Shown piece by piece: positions 21,020 through 37,100 of a stretch of DNA of 64,000 nt. Numbering within the stretch: position 1 is the stretch's first letter; each line of letters opens with the position of its first letter. The position numbers and the translations under genes were made by a program. This DNA comes from Pristionchus mayeri (lineage: Eukaryota; Nematoda; Chromadorea; Rhabditida; Neodiplogasteridae), in the NCBI GenBank assembly GCA_036245805.1, contig BTRK01000005.1:930001-994000 (forward strand). The letters run 5' to 3'. The notes beneath the pieces were generated by a model that did not search any database, was not told where the DNA came from, and saw only the letters and a list, made by a program, of their open reading frames with translations.

Positions 21020-24000
21020 TCATCCCTCTCACTCCGGCCAGATATCCCCCCCTACCCACCACAGGTCAGTCACAGGTATTGCCGAAATGGTTGGATAGCT
21101 CTGCAAACTTACGGCGTCACTAAATATACCCTAGTGATCATCCCTGTCAAGTCCTAAGCCTATTGGCGACCATCGATTTTTCGTCTATGTCCTCCCTCTC
21201 ACTCCGGCCAGATATCCCCCCTACCCACCATAGGTCAGTCACAGGTATTGCCGAAATGATCGGATAGCTCTGCAAACTTACGGCGTCACTAAATATACCC
21301 TAGTGATCATCCCTGTCAAGTCTCAAGTCAATCCCCCACCATGACGTTCACCCCTATTTTGGGTTGACATGACTCCCATAACTCCCAGAGGTCAGTGACA
21401 GGCATTGCCAATATGATCGGATAGCTCTGCAAATTTATGGCGGCACTAAATATACCCTAGTAATCATCTCTGCCAAGTCCTAAGCCTATTGGCGACCATC
21501 GATTTTTCGTCTATGTCCTCCCTCTCACTCCGGCCAGATATCCCCCCTACCCACCACAGGTCAGTCACAGGTATTGCCGAAATGATCGGATAGCTCTGCA
21601 AATTTACGGCGGCACTAAATATACCCTAGTAATCATCTCTGCCAAGTCCTAAGCCTATTGGCGACCATCGATTTTTCGTCTACGTCCTCCCTCTCACTCC
21701 GGCCAGATATCCCCCCCTACCCACCACAGGTCAGTCACAGGTATTGCCGAAATGATCGGATAGCTCTGCAAATTTACGGCGGCACTAAATATACCCTAGT
21801 AATCATCCCTGCCAAGTCCTAAGCCTATTGGCGACCATCGATTTTTCGTCTATGTCCTCCCTCTCACTCCGGCCAGATATCCCCCCCTACCCACCACAGG
21901 TCAGTCACAGGTATTGCCGAAATGATCGGATAGCTCTGCAAACTTACGGCGTCACTAAATATACCCTAGTGATCATCCCTGTCAAGTCCTAAGCCTATTG
22001 GCGACCATCGATTTTTCGTCTATGTCATCCCTCTCACTCCGGCCAGATATCCCCCCCTACCCACCACAGGTCAGTCACAGGTATTGCCGAAATGGTTGGA
22101 TAGCTCTGCAAACTTACGGCGTCACTAAATATACCCTAGTGATCATCCCTGTCAAGTCCTAAGCCTATTGGCGACCATCGATTTTTCGTCTATGTCCTCC
22201 CTCTCACTCCGGCCAGATATCCCCCCTACCCACCATAGGTCAGTCACAGGTATTGCCGAAATGATCGGATAGCTCTGCAAACTTACGGCGTCACTAAATA
22301 TACCCTAGTGATCATCCCTGTCAAGTCTCAAGTCAATCCCCCACCATGACGTTCACCCCTATTTTGGGTTGACATGACTCCCATAACTCCCAGAGGTCAG
22401 TGACAGGCATTGCCAATATGATCGGATAGCTCTGCAAATTTATGGCGGCACTAAATATACCCTAGTAATCATCTCTGCCAAGTCCTAAGCCTATTGGCGA
22501 CCATCGATTTTTCGTCTATGTCCTCCCTCTCACTCCGGCCAGATATCCCCCCTACCCACCACAGGTCAGTCACAGGTATTGCCGAAATGATCGGATAGCT
22601 CTGCAAATTTACGGCGGCACTAAATATACCCTAGTAATCATCTCTGCCAAGTCCTAAGCCTATTGGCGACCATCGATTTTTCGTCTACGTCCTCCCTCTC
22701 ACTCCGGCCAGATATCCCCCCCTACCCACCACAGGTCAGTCACAGGTATTGCCGAAATGATCGGATAGCTCTGCAAATTTACGGCGGCACTAAATATACC
22801 CTAGTAATCATCCCTGCCAAGTCCTAAGCCTATTGGCGACCATCGATTTTTCGTCTATGTCCTCCCTCTCACTCCGGCCAGATATCCCCCCCTACCCACC
22901 ACAGGTCAGTCACAGGTATTGCCGAAATGATCGGATAGCTCTGCAAACTTACGGCGTCACTAAATATACCCTAGTGATCATCCCTGTCAAGTCCTAAGCC
23001 TATTGGCGACCATCGATTTTTCGTCTATGTCATCCCTCTCACTCCGGCCAGATCCCCCCCTACCCACCACAGGTCAGTCACAGGTATTGCCGAAATGGTC
23101 GGATAGCTCTGCAAACTTACGGCGTCACTAAATATACCCTAGTGATCATCCCTGTCAAGTCCTAAGCCTATTGGCGACCATCGATTTTTCGTCTATGTCC
23201 TCCCTCTCACTCCGGCCAGATATCCCCCCCTACCCACCACAGGTCAGTCACAGGTATTGCCGAAATGATCGGATAGCTCTGCAAATTTACGGCGGCACTA
23301 AATATACCCTAGTAATCATCTCTGCCAAGTCCTAAGCCTATTGGCGACCATCGATTTTTCGTCTATGTCCTCCCTCTCACTCCGGCCAGATATCCCCCCC
23401 TACCCACCATAGGTCAGTCACAGGTATTGCCGAAATGATCGGATAGCTCTGCAAACTTACGGCGTCACTAAATATACCCTAGTGATCATCCCTGTCAAGT
23501 CTCAAGTCAATCCCCCACCATGACGTTCACCCCTATTTTGGGTTGACATGACTCCCATAACTCCCAGAGGTCAGTGACAGGCATTGCCAATATGATCGGA
23601 TAGCTCTGCAAATTTATGGCGGCACTAAATATACCCTAGTAATCATCTCTGCCAAGTCCTAAGCCTATTGGCGACCATCGATTTTTCGTCTATGTCCTCC
23701 CTCTCACTCCGGCCAGATATCCCCCCCTACCCACCACAGGTCAGTCACAGGTATTGCCGAAATGATCGGATAGCTCTGCAAATTTACGGCGGCACTAAAT
23801 ATACCCTAGTAATCATCCCTGTCAAGTCCTAAGCCTATTGGCGACCATCGATTTTTCGTCTATGTCCTCCCTCTCACTCCGGCCAGATATCCCCCCTACC
23901 CACCACAGGTCAGTCACAGGTATTGCCGAAATGATCGGATAGCTCTGCAAACTTACGGCGTCACTAAATATACCCTAGTGATCATCCCTGTCAAGTCCTA

Positions 24001-26600
24001 AGCCTATTGGCGACCATCGATTTTTCGTCTATGTCCTCCCTCTCACTCCGGCCAGATATCCCCCCTACCCACCATAGGTCAGTCACAGGTATTGCCGAAA
24101 TGATCGGATAGCTCTGCAAACTTACGGCGTCACTAAATATACCCTAGTGATCATCCCTGTCAAGTCCTAAGCCTATTGGCGACCATCGATTTTTCGTCTA
24201 TGTCCTCCCTCTCACTCCGGCCAGATATCCCCCCCCTACCCACCACAGGTCAGTCACAGGTATTGCCGAAATGATCGGATAGCTCTGCAAATTTACGGCG
24301 GCACTAAATATACCCTAGTAATCATCTCTGCCAAGTCCTAAGCCTATTGGCGACCATCGATTTTTCGTCTATGTCCTCCCTCTCACTCCGGCCAGATATC
24401 CCCCCTACCCACCACAGGTCAGTCACAGGTATTGCCGAAATGATCGGATAGCTCTGCAAACTTACGGCGTCACTAAATATACCCTAGTGATCATCCCTGT
24501 CAAGTCCTAAGCCTATTGGCGACCATCGATTTTTCGTCTATGTCCTCCCTCTCACTCCGGCCAGATATCCCCCCTACCCACCATAGGTCAGTCACAGGTA
24601 TTGCCGAAATGATCGGATAGCTCTGCAAACTTACGGCGTCACTAAATATACCCTAGTGATCATCCCTGTCAAGTCTCAAGTCAATCCCCCACCATGACGT
24701 TCACCCCTATTTTGGGTTGACATGACTCCCATAACTCCCAGAGGTCAGTGACAGGCATTGCCAATATGATCGGATAGCTCTGCAAATTTATGGCGGCACT
24801 AAATATACCCTAGTAATCATCTCTGCCAAGTCCTAAGCCTATTGGCGACCATCGATTTTTCGTCTATGTCCTCCCTCTCACTCCGGCCAGATATCCCCCC
24901 CTACCCACCACAGGTCAGTCACAGGTATTGCCGAAATGATCGGATAGCTCTGCAAATTTACGGCGGCACTAAATATACCCTAGTAATCATCCCTGTCAAG
25001 TCCTAAGCCTATTGGCGACCATCGATTTTTCGTCTATGTCCTCCCTCTCACTCCGGCCAGATATCCCCCCTACCCACCACAGGTCAGTCACAGGTATTGC
25101 CGAAATGATCGGATAGCTCTGCAAACTTACGGCGTCACTAAATATACCCTAGTGATCATCCCTGTCAAGTCCTAAGCCTATTGGCGACCATCGATTTTTC
25201 GTCTATGTCCTCCCTCTCACTCCGGCCAGATATCCCCCCTACCCACCATAGGTCAGTCACAGGTATTGCCGAAATGATCGGATAGCTCTGCAAATTTACG
25301 GCGGCACTAAATATACCCTAGTAATCATCCCTGCCAAGTCCTAAGCCTATTGGCGACCATCGATTTTTCGTCTATGTCCTCCCTCTCACTCCGGCCAGAT
25401 ATCCCCCCCTACCCACCACAGGTCAGTCACAGGTATTGCCGAAATGATCGGATAGCTCTGCAAACTTACGGCGTCACTAAATATACCCTAGTGATCATCC
25501 CTGTCAAGTCCTAAGCCTATTGGCGACCATCGATTTTTCGTCTATGTCATCCCTCTCACTCCGGCCAGATATCCCCCCCTACCCACCACAGGTCAGTCAC
25601 AGGTATTGCCGAAATGGTTGGATAGCTCTGCAAACTTACGGCGTCACTAAATATACCCTAGTGATCATCCCTGTCAAGTCCTAAGCCTATTGGCGACCAT
25701 CGATTTTTCGTCTATGTCCTCCCTCTCACTCCGGCCAGATATCCCCCCTACCCACCATAGGTCAGTCACAGGTATTGCCGAAATGATCGGATAGCTCTGC
25801 AAACTTACGGCGTCACTAAATATACCCTAGTGATCATCCCTGTCAAGTCTCAAGTCAATCCCCCACCATGACGTTCACCCCTATTTTGGGTTGACATGAC
25901 TCCCATAACTCCCAGAGGTCAGTGACAGGCATTTCCAATATGATCGGATAGCTCTGCAAATTTATGGCGGCACTAAATATACCCTAGTAATCATCTCTGC
26001 CAAGTCCTAAGCCTATTGGCGACCATCGATTTTTCGTCTATGTCCTCCCTCTCACTCCGGCCAGATATCCCCCCTACCCACCACAGGTCAGTCACAGGTA
26101 TTGCCGAAATGATCGGATAGCTCTGCAAATTTACGGCGGCACTAAATATACCCTAGTAATCATCTCTGCCAAGTCCTAAGCCTATTGGCGACCATCGATT
26201 TTTCGTCTATGTCCTCCCTCTCACTCCGGCCAGATATCCCCCCTACCCACCACAGGTCAGTCACAGGTATTGCCGAAATGATCGGATAGCTCTGCAAATT
26301 TACGGCGGCACTAAATATACCCTAGTAATCATCCCTGCCAAGTCCTAAGCCTATTGGCGACCATCGATTTTTCGTCTATGTCCTCCCTCTCACTCCGGCC
26401 AGATATCCCCCCCTACCCACCACAGGTCAGTCACAGGTATTGCCGAAATGATCGGATAGCTCTGCAAACTTACGGCGTCACTAAATATACCCTAGTGATC
26501 ATCCCTGTCAAGTCCTAAGCCTATTGGCGACCATCGATTTTTCGTCTATGTCATCCCTCTCACTCCGGCCAGATCCCCCCCTACCCACCACAGGTCAGTC
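21020..26600 (+). repeat. Higher-order repeats of 1,005 and about 3,522 bp
   Basis: The rare variant AATGGTTGGA occurs at 21086, 22091 and 25613; TACGTCCTCC occurs at 21681 and 22686; a monomer lacking TAT before its C-run occurs at 23051 and 26572. The spacings give a 1,005-bp tandem duplication (six monomers, one of type B) and a 3,521-3,522-bp larger repeat containing it. Confidence 0.75.
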
Positions 26601-29600
26601 ACAGGTATTGCCGAAATGGTCGGATAGCTCTGCAAACTTACGGCGTCACTAAATATACCCTAGTGATCATCCCTGTCAAGTCCTAAGCCTATTGGCGACC
26701 ATCGATTTTTCGTCTATGTCCTCCCTCTCACTCCGGCCAGATATCCCCCCCTACCCACCACAGGTCAGTCACAGGTATTGCCGAAATGATCGGATAGCTC
26801 TGCAAATTTACGGCGGCACTAAATATACCCTAGTAATCATCTCTGCCAAGTCCTAAGCCTATTGGCGACCATCGATTTTTCGTCTATGTCCTCCCTCTCA
26901 CTCCGGCCAGATATCCCCCCTACCCACCACAGGTCAGTCACAGGTATTGCCGAAATGATCGGATAGCTCTGCAAACTTACGGCGTCACTAAATATACCCT
27001 AGTGATCATCCCTGTCAAGTCCTAAGCCTATTGGCGACCATCGATTTTTCGTCTATGTCCTCCCTCTCACTCCGGCCAGATATCCCCCCTACCCACCACA
27101 GGTCAGTCACAGGTATTGCCGAAATGATCGGATAGCTCTGCAAACTTACGGCGTCACTAAATATACCCTAGTGATCATCCCTGTCAAGTCCTAAGCCTAT
27201 TGGCGACCATCGATTTTTCGTCTATGTCCTCCCTCTCACTCCGGCCAGATATCCCCCCTACCCACCACAGGTCAGTCACAGGTATTGCCGAAATGATCGG
27301 ATAGCTCTGCAAATTTACGGCGGCACTAAATATACCCTAGTAATCATCTCTGCCAAGTCCTAAGCCTATTGGCGACCATCGATTTTTCGTCTATGTCCTC
27401 CCTCTCACTCCGGCCAGATATCCCCCCCTACCCACCACAGGTCAGTCACAGGTATTGCCGAAATGATCGGATAGCTCTGCAAACTTACGGCGTCACTAAA
27501 TATACCCTAGTGATCATCCCTGTCAAGTCCTAAGCCTATTGGCGACCATCGATTTTTCGTCTATGTCCTCCCTCTCACTCCGGCCAGATATCCCCCCTAC
27601 CCACCATAGGTCAGTCACAGGTATTGCCGAAATGATCGGATAGCTCTGCAAACTTACGGCGTCACTAAATATACCCTAGTGATCATCCCTGTCAAGTCCT
27701 AAGCCTATTGGCGACCATCGATTTTTCGTCTATGTCCTCCCTCTCACTCCGGCCAGATATCCCCCCTACCCACCACAGGTCAGTCACAGGTATTGCCGAA
27801 ATGATCGGATAGCTCTGCAAATTGACGGCGGCACTAAATATACCCTAGTAATCATCTCTGCCAAGTCCTAAGCCTATTGGCGACCATCGATTTTTCGTCT
27901 ATGTCCTCCCTCTCACTCCGGCCAGATATCCCCCCCTACCCACCACAGGTCAGTCACAGGTATTGCCGAAATGATCGGATAGCTCTGCAAATTTACGGCG
28001 GCACTAAATATACCCTGGTAATCATCTCTGCCAAGTCCTAAGCCTATTGGCGACCATCGATTTTTCGTCTATGTCCTCCCTCTCACTCCGGCCAGATATC
28101 CCCCCTACCCACCACAGGTCAGTCACAGGTATTGCCGAAATGATCGGATAGCTCTGCAAACTTACGGCGTCACTAAATATACTCTAGTGATCATCCCTGT
28201 GAAGTCCTAAGCCTATTGGCGACCATCGATTTTTCGTCTATGTCCTCCCTCTCACTCCGGCCAGATATCCCCCCTACCCACCATAGGTCAGTCACAGGTA
28301 TTGCCGAAATGATCGGATAGCTCTGCAAACTTACGGCGTCACTAAATATACCCTAGTGATCATCCCTGTCAAGTCCTAAGCCTATTGGCGACCATCGATT
28401 TTTCGTCTATGTCCTCCCTCTCACTCCGGCCAGATATCCCCCCTACCCACCACAGGTCAGTCACAGGTATTGCCGAAATGATCGGATAGCTCTGCAAATT
28501 TACGGCGGCACTAAATATACCCTAGTAATCATCTCTGCCAAGTCCTAAGCCTATTGGCGACCATCGATTTTTCGTCTATGTCCTCCCTCTCACTCCGGCC
28601 AGATATCCCCCCCTACCCACCACAGGTCAGTCACAGGTATTGCCGAAATGATCGGATAGCTCTGCAAATTTACGGCGGCACTAAATATACCCTAGTAATC
28701 ATCTCTGCCAAGTCCTAAGCCTATTGGCGACCATCGATTTTTCGTCTATGTCCTCCCTCTCACTCCGGCCAGATATCCCCCCTACCCACCACAGGTCAGT
28801 CACAGGTATTGCCGAAATGATCGGATAGCTCTGCAAACTTACGGCGTCACTAAATATACCCTAGTGATCATCCCTGTCAAGTCCTAAGCCTATTGGCGAC
28901 CATCGATTTTTCGTCTATGTCCTCCCTCTCACTCCGGCCAGATATCCCCCCTACCCACCATAGGTCAGTCACAGGTATTGCCGAAATGATCGGATAGCTC
29001 TGCAAACTTACGGCGTCACTAAATATACCCTAGTGATCATCCCTGTCAAGTCCTAAGCCTATTGGCGACCATCGATTTTTCGTCTATGTCCTCCCTCTCA
29101 CTCCGGCCAGATATCCCCCCTACCCACCACAGGTCAGTCACAGGTATTGCCGAAATGATCGGATAGCTCTGCAAACTTACGGCGTCACTAAATATACCCT
29201 AGTGATCATCCCTGTCAAGTCCTAAGCCTATTGGCGACCATCGATTTTTCGTCTATGTCCTCCCTCTCACTCCGGCCAGATATCCCCCCCTACCCACCAC
29301 AGGTCAGTCACAGGAATTGCCGAAATGATCGGATAGCTCTGCAAATTTACGGCGGCACTAAATATACCCTAGTAATCATCTCTGCCAAGTCCTAAGCCTA
29401 TTGGCGACCATCGATTTTTCGTCTATGTCCTCCCTCTCACTCCGGCCAGATATCCCCCCCTACCCACCACAGGTCAGTCACAGGTATTGCCGAAATGATC
29501 GGATAGCTCTGCAAATTTACGGCGGCACTAAATATACCCTAGTAATCATCTCTGCCAAGTCCTAAGCCTATTGGCGACCATCGATTTTTCGTCTATGTCC

Positions 29601-31189
29601 TCCCTCTCACTCCGGCCAGATATCCCCCCTACCCACCACAGGTCAGTCACAGGTATTGCCGAAATGATCGGATAGCTCTGCAAATTTACGGCGGCACTAA
29701 ATATACCCTAGTAATCATCTCTGCCAAGTCCTAAGCCTATTGGCGACCATCGATTTTTCGTCTATGTCCTCCCTCTCACTCCGGCCAGATATCCCCCCTA
29801 CCCACCACAGGTCAGTCACAGGTATTGCCGAAATGGTCGGATAGCTCTGCAAACTTACGGCGTCACTAAATATACCCTAGTGATCATCCCTGTCAAGTCT
29901 CAAGTCAATCCCCCACCATGACGTTCACCCCTATTTTGGGTTGACATGACTCCCATAACTCCCAGAGGTCAGTGGCAGGATCAACCAAAATGGTCGGATA
30001 GCTCTGTAAATTTACGGCGGCACTAAATATATCCTAGTAATCATCTCTGCCAAGTCCTAAGCCTATTGGCGACCATCGATTTTTCGTCTATGTTCTCCCT
30101 CTCACTCCGGCCAGATATCCCCCCTACCCACCACAGGTCAGTCACAGGTATTGCCAAAATGATCGGATAGCTCTGCAAATTTACGGCGGCACTAAATATA
30201 CCCTAGTAATCATCTCTGCCAAGTCCTAAGCCTATTGGCGACCATCGATTTTTCGTCTATGTTCTCCCTCTCACTCCGGCCAGATATCCCCCCTACCCAC
30301 CACAGGTCAGTCACAGGTATTGCCGAAATGGTCGGATAGCTCTGCAACCTTACGGCGTCACTAAATATACCCTAGTGATCATCCCTGTCAAGTCCTAAGC
30401 CTATTGGCGACCATCGATTTTTCGTCTATGTCTTCCCTCTCACTCCGGCCAGATATCCCCCCTACCCACCACAGGTCAGTCACAGGTATTGCCGAAATGA
30501 TCGGATAGCTCTGCAAATTTACGGCGGCACTAAATATACCCTAGTAATCATCTCTGCCAAGTCCTAAGCCTATTGGCGACCATCGATTTTTCGTCTATGT
30601 CCTCCCTCTCACTCCGGCCAGATATCCCCCCTACCCACCATAGGTCAGTCACAGGTATTGCCAAAATGATCGGATAGCGCTAGTTCTTTCACGGGGGCTC
30701 TAGATACACCCTAATAATGATCCCCACCAACTCTCAAGTCAATCCCTCACCATGATGTTCACCCCTATTTTGGGTCGGAGAGAACCCCCTCCATCCCAGA
30801 TGTCAGTGACAGGATCAACCAAAATGGTCGGATAGCTCTGCAAATTTACGGCGGCACTAAATATACCCTAGTAATCACCTCTGCCAAGTCCTAAGCCTAT
30901 TGGCGACCATCGATTTTTCGTCCATGTCCACCCTCTGACTCCGGCCAGATATCCCCCTACCCACCATAGGTCAGTCACAGGTATTGCCAAAATGATCGAA
31001 TAGCTCTACAAATTTACGGCGGCACTAAATATACCCTAGTAATCATCCCTGTCAAGTCTCAAGTCAATACCCTACCATGACGTTCACCCCTATTTTGGGT
31101 TGACATGACTCCCATAACTCCCAGAGGTCAGTGACAGGCATTGCCAATATGATCGGATAGCTCTGCAAATTTACAGCCGCACTAAATAT

Positions 31190-34100
31190 ACCCTAGTAAT
31201 CATTTCTATCCCCCCTACCCACCATAGGTCAGTCACAGGTATTGCCAAAATGATCGGATAGCGCTAGTTCTTTCACGGGGGCACTAGATACACCCTAATA
31301 ATGATCCCCACCAACTCTCAAGTCAATCCCTCACCATGATGTTCACCCCTATTTTGGGTCGGTTACAGGTATTGCCAAAATGATCGGATAGCTCTGCAAA
31401 CTTACGGCGTCACTAAATATACCCTAGTGATCATCCCTGTCAAGTCTCAAGTCAATCCCCCACCATGACGTTCACCCCTATTTTGGGTTGACATGACTCC
31501 CATAACTCCCAGAGGTCAGTGACAGGCATTGCCAAAATGATCGGATAGCTCTGCAAATTTACGGCGTCACTAAATATACCCTAGTGATCATCCCTGTCAA
31601 GTCCTAAGCCTATTGGCGACCATCGATTTTTCGTCTATGTCTTCCCTCTCACTCCGGCCAGATATCCCCCCTACCCACCACAGGTCAGTCACAGGTATTG
31701 CCGAAATGATCGGATAGCTCTGCAAATTTACGGCGGCACTAAATATACCCTAGTAATCATCTCTGCCAAGTCCTAAGCCTATTGGCGACCATAGATTTTT
31801 CGTCTATGTCCTCCCTCTCACTCCGGCCAAATATCCCCCCTACCCACCATAGGTCAGTCACAGGTATTGCCAAAATGATCGGATAGCGCTAGTTCTTTCA
31901 CGGGGGCTCTAGATACACCCTAATAATGATCCCCACCAACTCTCAAGTCAATCCCTCACCATGATGTTCACCCCTATTTTGGGTCGGAGAGAACCCCCTC
32001 CATCCCAGATGTCAGTGACAGGATCAACCAAAATGGTCGGATAGCTCTGCAAATTTACGGCGGCACTAAATATACCCTAGTAATCATCTCTGCCAAGTCC
32101 TAAGCCTATTGGCGACCATCGATTTTTCGTCTATGTCCTCCCTCTCACTCCGGCCAGATATCCCCCCTACCCACCACAGGTCAGTCACAGGTATTGCCGA
32201 AATGGTCGGATAGCTCTGCAAACTTACGGCGTCACTAAATATACCCTAGTGATCATCCCTGTCAAGTCTCAAGTCAATCCCCCACCATGACGTTCACCCC
32301 TATTTTGGGTTGACATGACTCCCATAACTCCCAGAGGTCAGTGGCAGGATCAACCAAAATGGTCGGATAGCTCTGTAAATTTACGGCGGCACTAAATATA
32401 TCCTAGTAATCATCTCTGCCAAGTCCTAAGCCTATTGGCGACCATCGATTTTTCGTCTATGTCCTCCCTCTCACTCCGGCCAGATATCCCCCCTACCCAC
32501 CACAGGTCAGTCACAGGTATTGCCAAAATGATCGGATAGCTCTGCAAACTTACGGCGTCACTAAATATACCCTAGTGATCATCCCTATAAAGTCTCAAGT
32601 CAATCCCCCACCATGACGTTCACCCCTATTTTGGGTTGACATGACTCCCATAACTCCCTGAGGTCAGTGACAGGCATTGCCAAAATGATCGGATAGCTCT
32701 GCAAATTTACGGCGGCACTAAATATACCCTAGTAATCATCTCTGCCAAGTCCTAAGCCTATTGGCGACCATCGATTTTTCGTCTATGTTCTCCCTCTCAC
32801 TCCGGCCAGATATCCCCCCTACCCACCACAGGTCAGTCACAGGTATTGCCGAAATGGTCGGATAGCTCTGCAACCTTACGGCGTCACTAAATATACCCTA
32901 GTGATCATCCCTGTCAAGTCCTAAGCCTATTGGCGACCATCGATTTTTCGTCTATGTCTTCCCTCTCACTCCGGCCAGATATCCCCCCTACCCACCACAG
33001 GTCAGTCACAGGTATTGCCGAAATGATCGGATAGCTCTGCAAATTTACGGCGGCACTAAATATACCCTAGTAATCATCTCTGCCAAGTCCTAAGCCTATT
33101 GGCGACCATCGATTTTTCGTCTATGTCCTCCCTCTCACTCCGGCCAGATATCCCCCCTACCCACCATAGGTCAGTCACAGGTATTGCCAAAATGATCGGA
33201 TAGCGCTAGTTCTTTCACGGGGGCTCTAGATACACCCTAATAATGATCCCCACCAACTCTCAAGTCAATCCCTCACCATGATGTTCACCCCTATTTTGGG
33301 TCGGAGAGAACCCCCTCCATCCCAGATGTCAGTGACAGGATCAACCAAAATGGTCGGATAGCTCTGCAAATTTACGGCGGCACTAAATATACCCTAGTAA
33401 TCACCTCTGCCAAGTCCTAAGCCTATTGGCGACCATCGATTTTTCGTCTATGTCCACCCTCTGACTCCGGCCAGATATCCCCCTACCCACCATAGGTCAG
33501 TCACAGGTATTGCCAAAATGATCGAATAGCTCTGCAAATTTACGGCGGCACTAAATATACCCTAGTAATCATCCCTGTCAAGTCTCAAGTCAATCCCCCA
33601 CCATGACGTTCACCCCTATTTTGGGTTGACATGACTCCCATAACTCCCAGAGGTCAGTGACAGGCATTGCCAATATGATCGGATAGCTCTGCAAATTTAC
33701 AGCGGCACTAAATATACCCTAGTAATCATTTCTATCCCCCCTACCCACCATAGGTCAGTCACAGGTATTGCCAAAATGATCGGATAGCGCTAGTTCTTTC
33801 ACGGGGGCACTAGATACACCCTAATAATGATCCCCACCAACTCTCAAGTCAATCCCTCACCATGATGTTCACCCCTATTTTGGGTCGGTTACAGGTATTG
33901 CCAAAATGATCGGATAGCTCTGCAAACTTACGGCGTCACTAAATATACCCTAGTGATCATCCCTGTCAAGTCTCAAGTCAATCCCCCACCATGACGTTCA
34001 CCCCTATTTTGGGTTGACATGACTCCCATAACTCCCAGAGGTCAGTGACAGGCATTGCCAATATGATCGGATAGCTCTGCAAATTTACGGCGGCACTAAA

Positions 34101-37100
34101 TATACCCTAGTAATCATCTCTGCCAAGTCCTAAGCCTATTGGCGACCATCGATTTTTCGTCTATGTTCTCCCTCTCACTCCGGCCAGATATCCCCCCTAC
34201 CCACCACAGGTCAGTCACAGGTATTGCCGAAATGGTCGGATAGCTCTGCAACCTTACGGCGTCACTAAATATACCCTAGTGATCATCCCTGTCAAGTCCT
34301 AAGCCTATTGGCGACCATCGATTTTTCGTCTATGTCTTCCCTCTCACTCCGGCCAGATATCCCCCCTACCCACCACAGGTCAGTCACAGGTATTGCCGAA
34401 ATGATCGGATAGCTCTGCAAATTTACGGCGGCACTAAATATACCCTAGTAATCATCTCTGCCAAGTCCTAAGCCTATTGGCGACCATCGATTTTTCGTCT
34501 ATGTCCTCCCTCTCACTCCGGCCAGATATCCCCCCTACCCACCATAGGTCAGTCACAGGTATTGCCAAAATGATCGGATAGCGCTAGTTCTTTCACGGGG
34601 GCTCTAGATACACCCTAATAATGATCCCCACCAACTCTCAAGTCAATCCCTCACCATGATGTTCACCCCTATTTTGGGTCGGAGAGAACCCCCTCCATCC
34701 CAGATGTCAGTGACAGGATCAACCAAAATGGTCGGATAGCTCTGCAAATTTACGGCGGCACTAAATATACCCTAGTAATCACCTCTGCCAAGTCCTAAGC
34801 CTATTGGCGACCATCGATTTTTCGTCTATGTCCACCCTCTGACTCCGGCCAGATATCCCCCTACCCACCATAGGTCAGTCACAGGTATTGCCAAAATGAT
34901 CGAATAGCTCTGCAAATTTACGGCGGCACTAAATATACCCTAGTAATCATCCCTGTCATGTCTCAAGTCAATACCCTACCATGACGTTCACCCCTATTTT
35001 GGGTTGACATGACTCCCATAACTCCCAGAGGTCAGTGACAGGCATTGCCAATATGATCGGATAGCTCTGCAAATTTACAGCGGCACTAAATATACCCTAG
35101 TAATCATTTCTATCCCCCCTACCCACCATAGGTCAGTCACAGGTATTGCCAAAATGATCGGATAGCGCTAGTTCTTTCACGGGGGCACTAGATACACCCT
35201 AATAATGATCCCCACCAACTCTCAAGTCAATCCCTCACCATGATGTTCACCCCTATTTTGGGTCGGTTACAGGTATTGCCAAAATGATCGGATAGCTCTG
35301 CAAACTTACGGCGTCACTAAATATACCCTAGTGATCATCCCTGTCAAGTCTCAAGTCAATCCCCCACCATGACGTTCACCCCTATTTTGGGTTGACATGA
35401 CTCCCATAACTCCCAGAGGTCAGTGACAGGCATTGCCAAGATGATCGGATAGCTCTGCAAATTTACAGCGGCACTAAATATACCCTAGTAATCATTTCTA
35501 TCCCCCCTACCCACCATAGGTCAGTCACAGGTATTGCCAAAATGATCGGATAGCGCTAGTTCTTTCACGGGGGCACTAGATACACCCTAATAATGATCCC
35601 CACCAACTCTCAAGTCAATCCCTCACCATGATGTTCACCCCTATTTTGGGTCGGTTACAGGTATTGCCAAAATGATCGGATAGCTCTGCAAACTTACGGC
35701 GTCACTAAATATACCCTAGTGATCATCCCTGTCAAGTCTCAAGTCAATCCCCCACCATGACGTTCACCCCTATTTTGGGTTGACATGACTCCCATAACTC
35801 CCAGAGGTCAGTGACAGGCATTGCCAAAATGATCGGATAGCTCTGCAAATTTACGGCGGCACTAAATATACCCTAGTAATCATCTCTGCCAAGTCCTAAG
35901 CCTATTGGCGACCATCGATTTTTCGTCTATGTTCTCCCTCTCACTCCGGCCAGATATCCCCCCTACCCACCACAGGTCAGTCACAGGTATTGCCGAAATG
36001 GTCGGATAGCTCTGCAACCTTACGGCGTCACTAAATATACCCTAGTGATCATCCCTGTCAAGTCCTAAGCCTATTGGCGACCATCGATTTTTCGTCTATG
36101 TCTTCCCTCTCACTCCGGCCAGATATCCCCCCTACCCACCACAGGTCAGTCACAGGTATTGCCGAAATGATCGGATAGCTCTGCAAATTTACGGCGGCAC
36201 TAAATATACCCTAGTAATCATCTCTGCCAAGTCCTAAGCCTATTGGCGACCATCGATTTTTCGTCTATGTCCTCCCTCTCACTCCGGCCAGATATCCCCC
36301 CTACCCACCATAGGTCAGTCACAGGTATTGCCAAAATGATCGGATAGCGCTAGTTCTTTCACGGGGGCTCTAGATACACCCTAATAATGATCCCCACCAA
36401 CTCTCAAGTCAATCCCTCACCATGATGTTCACCCCTATTTTGGGTCGGAGAGAACCCCCTCCATCCCAGATGTCAGTGACAGGATCAACCAAAATGGTCG
36501 GATAGCTCTGCAAATTTACGGCGGCACTAAATATACCCTAGTAATCACCTCTGCCAAGTCCTAAGCCTATTGGCGACCATCGATTTTTCGTCTATGTCCA
36601 CCCTCTGACTCCGGCCAGATATCCCCCTACCCACCATAGGTCAGTCACAGGTATTGCCAAAATGATCGAATAGCTCTGCAAATTTACGGCGGCACTAAAT
36701 ATACCCTAGTAATCATCCCTGTCATGTCTCAAGTCAATACCCTACCATGACGTTCACCCCTATTTTGGGTTGACATGACTCCCATAACTCCCAGAGGTCA
36801 GTGACAGGCATTGCCAATATGATCGGATAGCTCTGCAAATTTACAGCGGCACTAAATATACCCTAGTAATCATTTCTATCCCCCCTACCCACCATAGGTC
36901 AGTCACAGGTATTGCCAAAATGATCGGATAGCGCTAGTTCTTTCACGGGGGCACTAGATACACCCTAATAATGATCCCCACCAACTCTCAAGTCAATCCC
37001 TCACCATGATGTTCACCCCTATTTTGGGTCGGTTACAGGTATTGCCAAAATGATCGGATAGCTCTGCAAACTTACGGCGTCACTAAATATACCCTAGTGA

